From Verrucomicrobiota bacterium (GTDB taxonomy: Bacteria; Verrucomicrobiota; Verrucomicrobiia; Opitutales; Opitutaceae), in NCBI GenBank assembly GCA_016235555.1, contig JACRKC010000043.1, positions 1 through 41,998 on the forward strand: 41,998 bases of DNA, in the 5' to 3' direction. How positions within the stretch are numbered: the stretch's first letter is position 1; the number at the start of each line of letters is the position of its first letter. Positions 22,239 to 29,389 of the stretch are shown here, piece after piece. Position numbers and translations under genes: made by a program. Under the pieces are notes generated by a model. The model was given only the letters and a program-made list of their open reading frames with translations, searched no databases and was not told where the DNA came from.

Positions 22239-22742
22239 ATGGCCTTGTTCATGGAAGCCAATTACGCGAAGAAAGTGGGGCTGCCCGCCTACTCCTCGCA
22301 CCAGTTCGCGGTGACGCTGCGCACCGAACTCACGGACCTCAGCCAGTTGGAGAAAACCTGCGCGGACCTCTACCAACGGCTGCAAGCCGCGGTGGACACG
22401 CAGATCGTGAACCCGGGCTTGGTGCCCTCCGCGAGCGGCGAACTCACCGTCCCCGCCTCACGCACCGCAGCCCCAACGCCACCTTCGCCGACACGGGACG
22501 ACGATGCCTGGAGATGCTCCGCCCGCCAGCGCGATCTCATCCTGAAAATCGTCGACGAAAATCACCTCGACAAAGCCGACATCGAGAACCTGTCCGTCGA
22601 GCGCTTCAACGCTGGCGTCCGGCAGCTGAACAAGCTGCAGGCGAGTGCCCTCATCGACGAACTGCTGGAAACGTATGCGAGCCCGGCGTCCCGCCGTGGC
22701 GGCCGCGCGCGACCGGCTTTCTCCGGGAGGAACGCCCGATGA
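22239..22742 (+). CDS. Unknown mobile-element protein, first gene of the small-gene module
   Basis: 167 residues; the ATG at 22239 has a strong AAAGGAGG seven bases upstream. The N-terminal half (MEANYAKKVGLPAYSSHQFA, FAVTLRTELTDLSQLEKTC) looks like a globular phage or plasmid protein. After a Pro/Thr-rich linker, residues about 90-145 (CSARQRDLILKIVDENHL through LNKLQASALIDELLETY) match a short helical module often found at the C terminus of phage recombination and single-strand-binding associated proteins. No enzyme motif is seen. The stop overlaps the ATG of the nuclease gene (ATGA), so the two are translationally coupled. Confidence 0.75.
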   Translation: MALFMEANYAKKVGLPAYSSHQFAVTLRTELTDLSQLEKTCADLYQRLQAAVDTQIVNPGLVPSASGELTVPASRTAAPTPPSPTRDDDAWRCSARQRDLILKIVDENHLDKADIENLSVERFNAGVRQLNKLQASALIDELLETYASPASRRGGRARPAFSGRNAR

Positions 22743-23581
22743 TCGCGCTCCCCGCCGATCCCACCCGCAACGGGTCACCCCCGCCGCCCGTGGAAACGCC
22801 CGGTGGCGACCCTCTGGAATACATCAGCGTGTCCCGGCTGAAGAGTTTTCTCTCCTGCCGGCTGCGCTTTCACTTCGAGAAAGTGCTGGCGATCACGAAG
22901 CCCGTGTCGCCCGCGCTGCACTTCGGTCGTGCGATCCACGCCGCGTTGCAGCACTTCAACAAGGCGCGGTGGCGTGGCGGCGACGCCTCGGACACGGCGG
23001 TCATCGCCGCGTTCACTGAGTCGTTCGCTCATCCCGAGCCCGGGCACACCGTGGAGTGGACGGATGCCAACGAGCCCGCGGAACTACGCGCAAAGGGGGA
23101 AACCCTGTTGCGCGCTTTCCTCGCCGCCGGCGTTCATTCGCTCGACGAGAAGCCGATGGGAGTGGAAGTCGCCGTCGAGGCACATCACCCCGACCTTGCG
23201 CTGCCGCTCTTCGGTGTCTTGGACCTCGTGAAATCCGATCGCCGCGTCGTGGACTACAAAACCTGCGCCGCGACGCCGGACCCCGCGCTGGAACTCTGGC
23301 TCCACGAGACCCAGGTCACCGCGTATGCGCTGCTCGTCGAGCACGCGACCGAGGCGCCCAGCACCGGCACGGACCTCGCATTTTTGGTCAAAACCAAGAC
23401 CCCGAAGATCATTGTGCACCCGGTGGCGCCACCAACCCAAGTGCAACGCGACCGGTTCGCCCGGCTCGTGGAAGTTTACGCGAACGGCGTGGCGAACGAA
23501 GCGTATTACCCGTCCCCGGGCCAGCACTGCGCGTGGTGCGCCTACCGCACGGAATGCGCGGCGTGGAAAGGAGCGGCGTGA
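22739..23581 (+). CDS. PD-(D/E)xK nuclease, Cas4/RecB-like with iron-sulfur cysteines
   Basis: 280 residues from the ATG at 22739 (MIALPADPTRNGSPPPPVET), which overlaps the previous stop and has GGGAGG upstream. It shows SVSRLKSFLSCRLRFHFEK (first cysteine), a His in LHFGRAIHAALQHF, the catalytic segment FGVLDLVKSDRRVVDYKT (D...DxK) and HETQVTAYALL. The C-terminal GQHCAWCAYRTECAAW supplies three more cysteines. This is the layout of Cas4/AddB-type nucleases that hold a [4Fe-4S] cluster and act on DNA ends. In the island it probably serves DNA replication or recombination; no cas genes or CRISPR array are nearby. It is coupled to the lipoprotein gene by GTGA overlap. Confidence 0.87.
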   Translation: MIALPADPTRNGSPPPPVETPGGDPLEYISVSRLKSFLSCRLRFHFEKVLAITKPVSPALHFGRAIHAALQHFNKARWRGGDASDTAVIAAFTESFAHPEPGHTVEWTDANEPAELRAKGETLLRAFLAAGVHSLDEKPMGVEVAVEAHHPDLALPLFGVLDLVKSDRRVVDYKTCAATPDPALELWLHETQVTAYALLVEHATEAPSTGTDLAFLVKTKTPKIIVHPVAPPTQVQRDRFARLVEVYANGVANEAYYPSPGQHCAWCAYRTECAAWKGAA

Positions 23582-23802
23582 AAAAACCCGTTCTGCTCCG
23601 CGCCGTGCTCCTGACCGCCACGGTGGGTGTGATTTGCCTCACGCTCGCCGGCTGCGACCCACGTCCGCCGTCCCCGGTGAACGTCGACGCGCCGCAACTC
23701 GCCTCCTCCCTCAAATGGGTCGGCTGCTGCGCGGTGGCGTCGTCGGCGCTCGGGGCCATCGCGTTGATCATCGCGAGTCGCAACCGCAACCGGAGGAAAT
23801 GA
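23578..23802 (+). CDS. Small lipoprotein with one extra membrane helix
   Basis: 74 residues from a GTG that overlaps the nuclease stop, with AAAGGAG upstream. A lipoprotein signal (VKKPVLLRAVLLTATV) ends in the lipobox LTLAGC, followed by a proline-rich stretch (DPRPPSPVNVDAP) and a second hydrophobic helix (VGCCAVASSALGAIALII) with a basic tail. The size and proline-rich lipoprotein layout recall Rz1-like spanins or conjugation entry-exclusion proteins, but there is no sequence proof for either. Confidence 0.75.
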   Translation: MKKPVLLRAVLLTATVGVICLTLAGCDPRPPSPVNVDAPQLASSLKWVGCCAVASSALGAIALIIASRNRNRRK

Positions 23803-23803
23803 C

Positions 23804-24004
23804 ATGCCGCTGCTTCTCCGATTCGTCGTGGTGGCGGTGATCGCATTTCTCGCGGGAGCCACGGTCACGCCGCTGCTTTGGCAGCCGGTGCTGGTCAAGC
23901 AGTCCCAAGACATCCTCCCGCCCTACGGCGTAATTTCATTCGCCGTGATCGTCACGGCGCTGGGCTACGCCGTAGGGCAATACCGGAAGCCGCCCCGTCG
24001 CTAG
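23804..24004 (+). CDS. Small membrane protein, unknown
   Basis: 66 residues, two hydrophobic helices (LLLRFVVVAVIAFLAGATV and GVISFAVIVTALGYAVG) and a basic C terminus. A strong GGAGG lies in ACCGGAGGAAATGAC before the ATG, one base after the lipoprotein stop. It is part of a run of three tightly packed small membrane genes. Function not recognised. Confidence 0.7.
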   Translation: MPLLLRFVVVAVIAFLAGATVTPLLWQPVLVKQSQDILPPYGVISFAVIVTALGYAVGQYRKPPRR

Positions 24005-24006
24005 CC

Positions 24007-24168
24007 ATGCATCAAACCCAACTCATCACCGCCCTGGCGTCGTTTGTCGCCGGGGTGTTCGTCGGGGCGGGGCTGTATTTTGCTTTAAGCGTCACGGTCG
24101 CCCTGTGGGTGGCGTGGCACTTCCTCAAACCACGGCCTCCGCCCGATCGTCTCATCCGTCACCGTTAA
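24007..24168 (+). CDS. Very small membrane protein, unknown
   Basis: 53 residues from the ATG at 24007, two bases after the previous stop: a long hydrophobic region (ALASFVAGVFVGAGLYFALS, then VTVALWVAWHFL) and a basic proline-rich tail (KPRPPPDRLIRHR). The tight spacing and membrane character support a real gene. Confidence 0.6.
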   Translation: MHQTQLITALASFVAGVFVGAGLYFALSVTVALWVAWHFLKPRPPPDRLIRHR

Positions 24169-24171
24169 CCC

Positions 24172-24244
24172 GCCTGCGCTGAACCCGCAGGCTTTCTCAA
24201 CTCCCGCAGCCCGTTTCCCACCCGGAGACGGGCTGCCCGTTTTT
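24172..24244 (+). terminator. Tandem terminator hairpins before the sliding-clamp gene
   Basis: First hairpin GCCTGCG (24172-24178) / CGCAGGC (24186-24192) followed by TTTCT. Second, stronger, GCAGCCCGT (24206-24214) / ACGGGCTGC (24228-24236) followed by CCG and five T. They end the small-membrane-gene unit. Confidence 0.75.
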
Positions 24245-24262
24245 ACTCCCTTCCAATCCAAC

Positions 24263-25696
24263 ATGATCTCCTTCTCTCAAAAATATCTCCGGCAGGCCCT
24301 CGGTGGCCTGCGCGTGCTCAAAGTCAATAAGCAGAAAATCGCGCCGCGGCACTGCGTGCTCATCCGCGGCGCCGCGGACACCGTGACGTGCGAGGCCGCC
24401 ACACACGAAGAAAGCCTCCGCTTCGAAGGCCGGGGCGAGTGCGACGCGCCCGCGAGCCAGCTCGTGCCCTACGAGTTGCTCGCCGACGTGCTGAAGTCCG
24501 CGGACGCGGACTCCACGATCACCCTCAAGCCCGATGCCCTCCACTATGTCACCGGCGGCGCGCCCCTCGCGGTGCCGTTGCCGCAACACCCGGTGGAGGA
24601 TTTTCCCGAGACCCCGGACGTCTGCGGTGAACCAATCACGCTGCCCGCCGGTGTGCTGGGCTCGATGGTGGAGGCGCAAGGCTGCGCCAGCTCGGACCCG
24701 ACGCGCTACATCCTGAACTCGGTGCTGCTGTCGCCGCACGAGGTGGTCGCCACTGATGGCCGCCAACTCTACCGGCGCAACGGCCTCGAACTCGCGCTGC
24801 CAAAGGCCGGGGCCATCTTCCCGGCGTCTGGTGCCCTGGGTGTGTTCAACGGCGACCAGCCCGCGCAACTGTGGGCATGGGATTTGGACGCGAAACCGAC
24901 GGCGTGCCTCGCGCAAGGACCGTGGCGCTTCAGCGTGGAGTTGATCGGCGGGAACTACCCGAACTTCCACCAAGTGATCCCGCGCGGCGAGGACTACCGC
25001 GCCGTGGTCCGGATCGCGGAGACCGATGCCGTGCGCCTGATCTCGGTGCTGCCCCGCCTGCCGGGGTTCAAGGAGGACAACAGCCCGGTGCGTCTGAGCA
25101 TAAACGCCGATCGCGTGGAACTCAGTCCGCCGGCCCGGTTGCCGCAGGTCGTTGTCGCGCTGGAAAAAAGCGCGGTGCAGGCCACGCGCCGGTATCGCGT
25201 GCAGTTCAATGCCGGCTTCCTGCTCGCGGCCCTGAAGCGCGGCTTCCGCGAGCTGCACGTCAAGGACGAGGTCTCACCGCTGCTGATGAAAGACGAGTCG
25301 CGGTTGAACCTCTGGATGCCGCTTCGCCTCGACGCGCCCGCGTCACCCCCTGCCCCTCACGCCCCGGCTCCGCCGGAGGCGTCGCCCGAACCTGTTCAGT
25401 CCAACCCTCCAACCGAACCTCAACCCGAAACCACCATGGTCGCACCGAAATCCCAACCCGCGGCGGAGCCTGCTCCGGCCGCTACCACCCCTCCTGCCGC
25501 TCCGGCGGAGGCCGCAAACGAGTCCAGCCCGCTGGACAGCCTGCTCCGTGCGAAGGAACTCCTCCGCGAGCTGCACACCGTGCTCACCGACGCGAGCGTC
25601 GCGGTCCGCGAACTCGCCCGGGAAAAGCGCGGCGTCGAGCGCGATCTCGACGCGCTCAAGCGCAACCTCCGCGTCCTCAAAACCGTGGAGGTGTGA
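24263..25696 (+). CDS. Beta-sliding-clamp (DnaN-like) protein with a long C-terminal tail
   Basis: 477 residues. Residues 1 to about 357 match the three-domain DNA polymerase III beta clamp: VLKSADADSTITLKPD, RYILNSVLLSPHEVVATDGR in domain 2 (bacterial clamps read ..LNGVLLE..LVATDGHRL), SVELIGGNYPNFHQVIP, FNAGFLLAALKRGFRELHV and the C-terminal MPLRL. The chromosomal clamp normally ends at that motif. Here about 120 further residues follow: a Pro/Ala-rich linker and a charged heptad-like helix (LREL, REKRGVERDLDALKRNLRVL) that looks like a coiled coil. A clamp on a mobile element with ligase, nuclease and initiator-like genes suggests it recruits or redirects host polymerase for element replication. 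The clamp fold is a confident call from motif order; the role is inference. Confidence 0.8.
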   Translation: MISFSQKYLRQALGGLRVLKVNKQKIAPRHCVLIRGAADTVTCEAATHEESLRFEGRGECDAPASQLVPYELLADVLKSADADSTITLKPDALHYVTGGAPLAVPLPQHPVEDFPETPDVCGEPITLPAGVLGSMVEAQGCASSDPTRYILNSVLLSPHEVVATDGRQLYRRNGLELALPKAGAIFPASGALGVFNGDQPAQLWAWDLDAKPTACLAQGPWRFSVELIGGNYPNFHQVIPRGEDYRAVVRIAETDAVRLISVLPRLPGFKEDNSPVRLSINADRVELSPPARLPQVVVALEKSAVQATRRYRVQFNAGFLLAALKRGFRELHVKDEVSPLLMKDESRLNLWMPLRLDAPASPPAPHAPAPPEASPEPVQSNPPTEPQPETTMVAPKSQPAAEPAPAATTPPAAPAEAANESSPLDSLLRAKELLRELHTVLTDASVAVRELAREKRGVERDLDALKRNLRVLKTVEV

Positions 25697-25697
25697 C

Positions 25698-25913
25698 GTG
25701 TATTCCCCGGACGTCTCCCAACACACGCCGCGGCTGTATCAACTCGGGAAACACTACGGGATCCCGATGACCGAAGTCGCAGACCGGCTGATCCGGCACG
25801 GGCTCCAAAACCTGGAGACCGTGTTTGAGTGGCAGCCGGGCATGGGCCGGGCATGCGTCGCGGAAGTCGTGGCGCGCATCGAGCCTCCGCCCGTCGTCGA
25901 AAAGTCCGCGTAA
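25698..25913 (+). CDS. Small unknown protein after the clamp gene
   Basis: 71 residues from a GTG at 25698, two bases after the clamp stop, with GGAGG upstream. The core HTPRLYQLGKHYGIPMTEVA and DRLIRHGLQNL looks helical and could be a small DNA-binding fold of the ribbon-helix-helix or HTH kind. No catalytic residues. A hairpin follows its stop. Confidence 0.65.
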   Translation: MYSPDVSQHTPRLYQLGKHYGIPMTEVADRLIRHGLQNLETVFEWQPGMGRACVAEVVARIEPPPVVEKSA

Positions 25914-25922
25914 CCCAAACCT

Positions 25923-25975
25923 CGCCGCGAAGCCGCGCTCTCCTTTCCCGGGGACGCGGCTTCGCGGCGTTTAAT
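25923..25975 (+). terminator. Long hairpin, 15-bp perfect stem
   Basis: CGCCGCGAAGCCGCG (25923-25937) pairs fully with 25955-25969 around a 17-nt loop, followed by TTTAATTT. A near copy lies at 27452-27499. It probably ends the clamp transcript, although the long stem and repeat use suggest an additional role. Confidence 0.7.
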
Positions 25976-25999
25976 TTCCGCCAAACCGAATCTCTCACC

Positions 26000-26224
26000 A
26001 TGAAAACCTTCACCGTCTTCGCTTACTGTCTCCCGTCCGGCGCGCATTACGTCGAGGCTGTGTCCGGGCTCGACGCCACCGACGCCGTGATTCGGCTCCG
26101 CGCCAAGCTCGCACTGGAGCTGCGCGAACTCGAAGTCGTCGCAGTCGTTCCCGGCGAACTGGCCTTCGAGCGCGTGGACCTGTTGCGCGTCGCACTCGCG
26201 CCTTACGACGCATCGTCGCCGTAA
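26000..26224 (+). CDS. Small unknown protein
   Basis: 74 residues (MKTFTVFAYCLPSGAHYVEA then VIRLRAKLALELRELEVVAV). The alternation of strands and one amphipathic helix suggests a compact alpha/beta fold. No known family recognised. It has hairpins on both sides, forming a single-gene unit within the island. Confidence 0.65.
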   Translation: MKTFTVFAYCLPSGAHYVEAVSGLDATDAVIRLRAKLALELRELEVVAVVPGELAFERVDLLRVALAPYDASSP

Positions 26225-26259
26225 CCCGCGCCGCCACTGAGCGGAAGCGGGCCTCTTTT
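26225..26259 (+). terminator. Probable weak terminator
   Basis: CCCGC (26225-26229) and GCGGG (26247-26251) with an inner CCGC/GCGG pair, then CCTCTTTT. Located directly after the preceding stop codon. Confidence 0.45.
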
Positions 26260-26292
26260 GTCCGCAACCCTAACCTTAACCTCATTTGAATC

Positions 26293-27435
26293 ATGCCAAC
26301 CACCCTCTCCATCAGTGACTACGTGACCGCGCACGCCGCAGTCATCCCCGGCAGCGAAATCCTCGCGCGCTGGGAAAGTCGCATCTTCGCGTCCGGTCTC
26401 CACACCCGCGGCCGTGCGGGTGTCGCCAGCTATTTAGGACAATACGGCAAGGGGATCCGCCCACCCAAGCTGATCCAGTTCGCCCGGCTCGCCGACATCA
26501 AGGGCTGCCCTGAACTCGCGGCGGGGTTCTGGGAGCACGCGTTCTTCCTCGAAACCGGGGAGCGCGCGACGCTCGGTCCGACGAGCGCCGAACCGGCGGC
26601 CCGGCTCGTGGTCCCTGCGCTCAAAGAATCGTTCGGGCAGCTCCCGCAGCTCCTCACCGCCGTGGATGAGGAGGAAGCGCTGCGTCTCGCGAGCCAGCCC
26701 GGGATCGGGATACAGGAAAAGAAGAACGGCTGCCGGCTGCTGACGAAAACGGTCGGCGAGCGGGTCACCGGGGGCAACAAGCTTGGGCTCCTCACCGCGG
26801 TGCCGCTGCCGGTGGCGGATGACCTGCTGCGGCTCGGCGACGCCGACTTCGACGGGGAGCGGATTGGCGCCACTTACCATGTCTTCGATCTGCTGGAGCA
26901 ACACGGCGCGGATTTGCGCGGGCGCGGGTTTTTGACCCGTTACCGGCAATTGGTGGCGCTCTTCGCGGACTACGGCGAAGTCGATGCCATCAAGCTCGTG
27001 CCGGTCGTCACCGATCCCGTGGAGAAGCTCCGGTTCATCACGGAGCTGAAGCAGGCGGGCAAGGAAGGATTCGTGCTCAAGCGGTTGGATGCGCCCTACG
27101 TCAGCGGGGCCAGCCCCACGCAGTGGAAGTTCCAGTTCAGGGCGAGCGCGTCCTTCATTGCCGGCGAGGCGAACCCGAACGGCCGGCGGTCCGTGCAGCT
27201 GTTCGTGCTCCGGGCGGACGGCACCCGGCGGGACCTGGGCTTTGTCACGGTGCCGCCGTCGGCGGAGATGCCGCGGCCCGGGGACATTGTTTCCGTGCGC
27301 TATCTCTACGTGCATGCCGGTTCCACCGGCAAACTGCACCAGCCGGTGTTCGAGGGCATCCGGCCGCCGGGCGACGCGGAGGCCGGCGATTGCCTTGAAG
27401 CCAAATTGAAGATCGTCGCGGCCGACGACGAATAA
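26293..27435 (+). CDS. ATP-dependent DNA ligase, phage-like
   Basis: 380 residues. Covalent nucleotidyltransferase motifs are visible: motif I QEKKNGCRLLTK (lysine nucleophile, KxNG in place of the usual KxDG), motif III YHVFDLLEQHGADL, motif IV EGFVLKRLDAPY and motif V TQWKFQFRAS. A C-terminal OB-fold region follows (RPGDIVSVRYLYVHAGSTGK). The N-terminal 130 residues are a separate domain (YLGQYGKGIRPPKLIQFARL) that may bind DNA. It probably seals nicks during element replication. Flanked by hairpins on both sides. Confidence 0.87.
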   Translation: MPTTLSISDYVTAHAAVIPGSEILARWESRIFASGLHTRGRAGVASYLGQYGKGIRPPKLIQFARLADIKGCPELAAGFWEHAFFLETGERATLGPTSAEPAARLVVPALKESFGQLPQLLTAVDEEEALRLASQPGIGIQEKKNGCRLLTKTVGERVTGGNKLGLLTAVPLPVADDLLRLGDADFDGERIGATYHVFDLLEQHGADLRGRGFLTRYRQLVALFADYGEVDAIKLVPVVTDPVEKLRFITELKQAGKEGFVLKRLDAPYVSGASPTQWKFQFRASASFIAGEANPNGRRSVQLFVLRADGTRRDLGFVTVPPSAEMPRPGDIVSVRYLYVHAGSTGKLHQPVFEGIRPPGDAEAGDCLEAKLKIVAADDE

Positions 27436-27451
27436 CTCGCCACCCCAATCA

Positions 27452-27503
27452 CGCTCGCGAAGCCGCGTTCTCCCCACCGGGAGGCGCGGCTTCGTGGCGT
27501 TTA
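27452..27503 (+). terminator. Hairpin, near copy of 25923-25969
   Basis: GCGAAGCCGCG on the left pairs with CGCGGCTTCGTGGCG on the right, with a short bulge and then TTTACAC. The shared CGAAGCCGCG stem shows that it is the same repeat as the hairpin after the clamp unit. Confidence 0.6.
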
Positions 27504-27515
27504 CACGTTTCACTC

Positions 27516-27653
27516 ATGAAGAAGAAAAAACCGCGTCGGGGCGGCTGGAGCGGCGGAGCCGTGCCAGACCCCGATTATCGCTTCGTGCTGTGGTGTGTCG
27601 TGCTCGGCCTCACCGCCGTCGCGACCGCCACCTACTTAATCCAGCGCGCCTGA
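27516..27653 (+). CDS. Very small membrane protein, unknown
   Basis: 45 residues: a basic N terminus (MKKKKPRRGGWSGG), then one transmembrane helix (FVLWCVVLGLTAVATATYLI). It lies 80 bp after the ligase, past a hairpin. Its layout matches a single-pass small membrane protein; it has no assignable function and weak start evidence. Confidence 0.55.
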   Translation: MKKKKPRRGGWSGGAVPDPDYRFVLWCVVLGLTAVATATYLIQRA

Positions 27654-27721
27654 GTTCCTTTCCCGGACTCCGGACGCGCTTTTCCCTCCGTAACTGAAAC
27701 CTCAACACGCCGGCGAGTTGA

Positions 27722-27739
27722 TGTCTCCAATTGGAGACA
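27722..27739. promoter_or_regulatory. 18-bp perfect palindrome upstream of the DUF932 gene
   Basis: TGTCTCCA-AT-TGGAGACA is a perfect dyad 23 bp before the ATG at 27763. A related 18-bp palindrome (AGTCCCCA-AT-TGGGGACT) lies at 33007-33024. It is a candidate operator or partition-like site for an element regulator. Confidence 0.45.
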
Positions 27740-27762
27740 CGGCCCGCGGCGTCCAACCAACT

Positions 27763-28500
27763 ATGAAATGCAATCTCATCCTGCACTGCGGCGCTGCCGC
27801 GGTTGAACGCGACGCACTGAAAGCGGTTCGCACGCCGGTGGCTACGGAAACGTGGCAACCCATCGGACATCTCCGGCTCGTGGAGCAAGTCGAGCGCGCG
27901 CTGGCCGCGAGCCAGCTTTCCATCGTCAACCAAGCGCATGCGCTGTCCCACGGCGGCGATCGCTACTTCGGACTCCTGCAGGTCCGCAACGGCGGCGAGC
28001 ATCCGGATTACGCTTGGGTGCTCGGGCTCCGCAACTCGCATGACAAGCGGTTCCCGGCGGGCGTCGTCGCGGGCGCCGCGGTGTTTGTGTGCGACAACCT
28101 GAGTTTTTCCGGCGAGGTGCAGTTGGCCCGGAAGCACACGACCCGGATTGAGCGGGATCTGCCGTTGCTCACCGAGCGGGCCATCGGGCAGTTGGTCGAG
28201 CACTGGAATTCGCAAGATGTGCGCATCGCACGTTATCGCGAGGTGGCGCTCAATGACGCCGCCGCTCACGATCTCATGATCCGGGCGGTCGATGTCGGCG
28301 TGGTGCCGGTCTCTACGTTGCCAAAGGTTATCCAAGAATGGCGTGAACCGAGCCATGCATCGTTTCGTGAAAAAACAAGTTGGTCGTTGTTCAACGCTTT
28401 TACCGAAGCATTGAAGGGCAACCTGCCGTTGCTGCCGCGCCGCACCCAAGCGCTGCACGGGCTCATCGATGCGCACGTCGGGCTCGCCGGGAGGAATTGA
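27763..28500 (+). CDS. DUF932-like phage/plasmid protein
   Basis: 245 residues from ATG 27763 (MKCNLILHCGAAAVERDALK); an upstream ATG at 27721 overlaps the palindrome and is less likely. It has the pattern of DUF932 proteins common on plasmids and phages: LRNSHDKRFPAGVVAGAAVF, VCDNLSFSGEVQLARKHTT, AAHDLMIRAVDVGVVPVSTL, and LPRRTQALHGLIDAHVG. The biochemical role of the family is not established; it usually sits with replication or anti-restriction genes. A strong terminator follows. Confidence 0.8.
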   Translation: MKCNLILHCGAAAVERDALKAVRTPVATETWQPIGHLRLVEQVERALAASQLSIVNQAHALSHGGDRYFGLLQVRNGGEHPDYAWVLGLRNSHDKRFPAGVVAGAAVFVCDNLSFSGEVQLARKHTTRIERDLPLLTERAIGQLVEHWNSQDVRIARYREVALNDAAAHDLMIRAVDVGVVPVSTLPKVIQEWREPSHASFREKTSWSLFNAFTEALKGNLPLLPRRTQALHGLIDAHVGLAGRN

Positions 28501-28508
28501 TCCGAAAG

Positions 28509-28533
28509 GCCCCGACGGCGGGGCTTTTCTTTT
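28509..28533 (+). terminator. Rho-independent terminator
   Basis: GCCCCG-acgg-CGGGGC then TTTTCTTTT. It ends the rightward module; the next two genes are on the minus strand and converge on it. Confidence 0.85.
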
Positions 28534-28569
28534 ACCTGTCAGTTCGGCGGGCCGCGGCTGCGACGTTCA

Positions 28570-29388
28570 TCATGGCGGCAGCTTCTCCGCGTTCTTGACG
28601 AGAAGCTCGCTGGCCGGTCGAAACGACGCACCGCTCAGCGTGTGTTGCGTGATGAAAAATACGGTCGTTTGTTTTTTGGTCACGCTGGCGACAACTCCCA
28701 CCGCCTCGCCTGAGCGGTTTGTCACCAAGCCACCGGAGTAGCCAGGATCGAGTTCTTGGTTCAGCACGAAATAACCCGGATAGATTTCCGCCACCAGCGC
28801 GTTGGTTGGTTGCTCGGAGAACGTGCTCGGGTAACCAAGCACGGTCACCTCCTCTTGCTTGACCAGATTTTTCGTGGCCAGAGCCGTGGGCCGAAGCTCC
28901 CGCCAGATCCTGCTGTCCGCGGGTTCCAGAAAAACGCCGTCTGGCAAATCCGGAGTCGTGCCAATGGTCGCAACCGCCGAGCCCAATTCTCCGAGGCCGA
29001 TGCGGACGCGATAGCTGAAATCGCGTTCTTTTAGCTCGCCAAGATTGATCGGATTTCGCGCAACGATTTTGCCGTTCTGCATCTCCTCGAAGTGCACGGG
29101 CGGCGGACGCTCACCAACGCCGACGACATGGGCCGCAGTGACCAAGAGTCTGCGCCCACTGGTTTCAATCGCCCACGCGGTCCCCCACGTAAAGACACGG
29201 GTGACGGGAAAATCTTCCCGCAAATACGCCACCCGCCGATGTCGCGCGGTGACCTCAGCCACAACTTGGATCGTTTGCCGCGCTCCTGTTCCCGGCGGTG
29301 TCGACGACGCCGGTGCCGGGGTCCCGCAAGCGGAGAGGATGATGCAGGGGAGGCCCCAGAGGCCTAGGTGAAAAATGCCGGCCTTCAT
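28570..29388 (-). CDS. Trypsin-like serine protease lipoprotein
   Basis: 272 residues from the ATG at 29388. An N-terminal lipoprotein signal ends in the lipobox LSAC, so the mature enzyme should be membrane-anchored outside the cytoplasm. The trypsin-like core shows WGTAWAIETSGRRLLVTAAH (catalytic His), a central DPGYSGGLVTN (catalytic Ser in GYSGG) and a C-terminal GEAVGVVASV strand. The catalytic Asp is not certain from sight. It starts one base after the stop of the TPR protein gene, so the pair forms an operon. It may be a surface-protein protease or a non-phage defence cargo; target unknown. Confidence 0.82.
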   Translation of the reverse strand: MKAGIFHLGLWGLPCIILSACGTPAPASSTPPGTGARQTIQVVAEVTARHRRVAYLREDFPVTRVFTWGTAWAIETSGRRLLVTAAHVVGVGERPPPVHFEEMQNGKIVARNPINLGELKERDFSYRVRIGLGELGSAVATIGTTPDLPDGVFLEPADSRIWRELRPTALATKNLVKQEEVTVLGYPSTFSEQPTNALVAEIYPGYFVLNQELDPGYSGGLVTNRSGEAVGVVASVTKKQTTVFFITQHTLSGASFRPASELLVKNAEKLPP

Positions 29389-29389
29389 G

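Noticed and set aside
22739-23581. Cas4-like nuclease as part of a CRISPR system
   Set aside because: No cas1, cas2 or effector gene and no regularly spaced repeats occur anywhere in the window.
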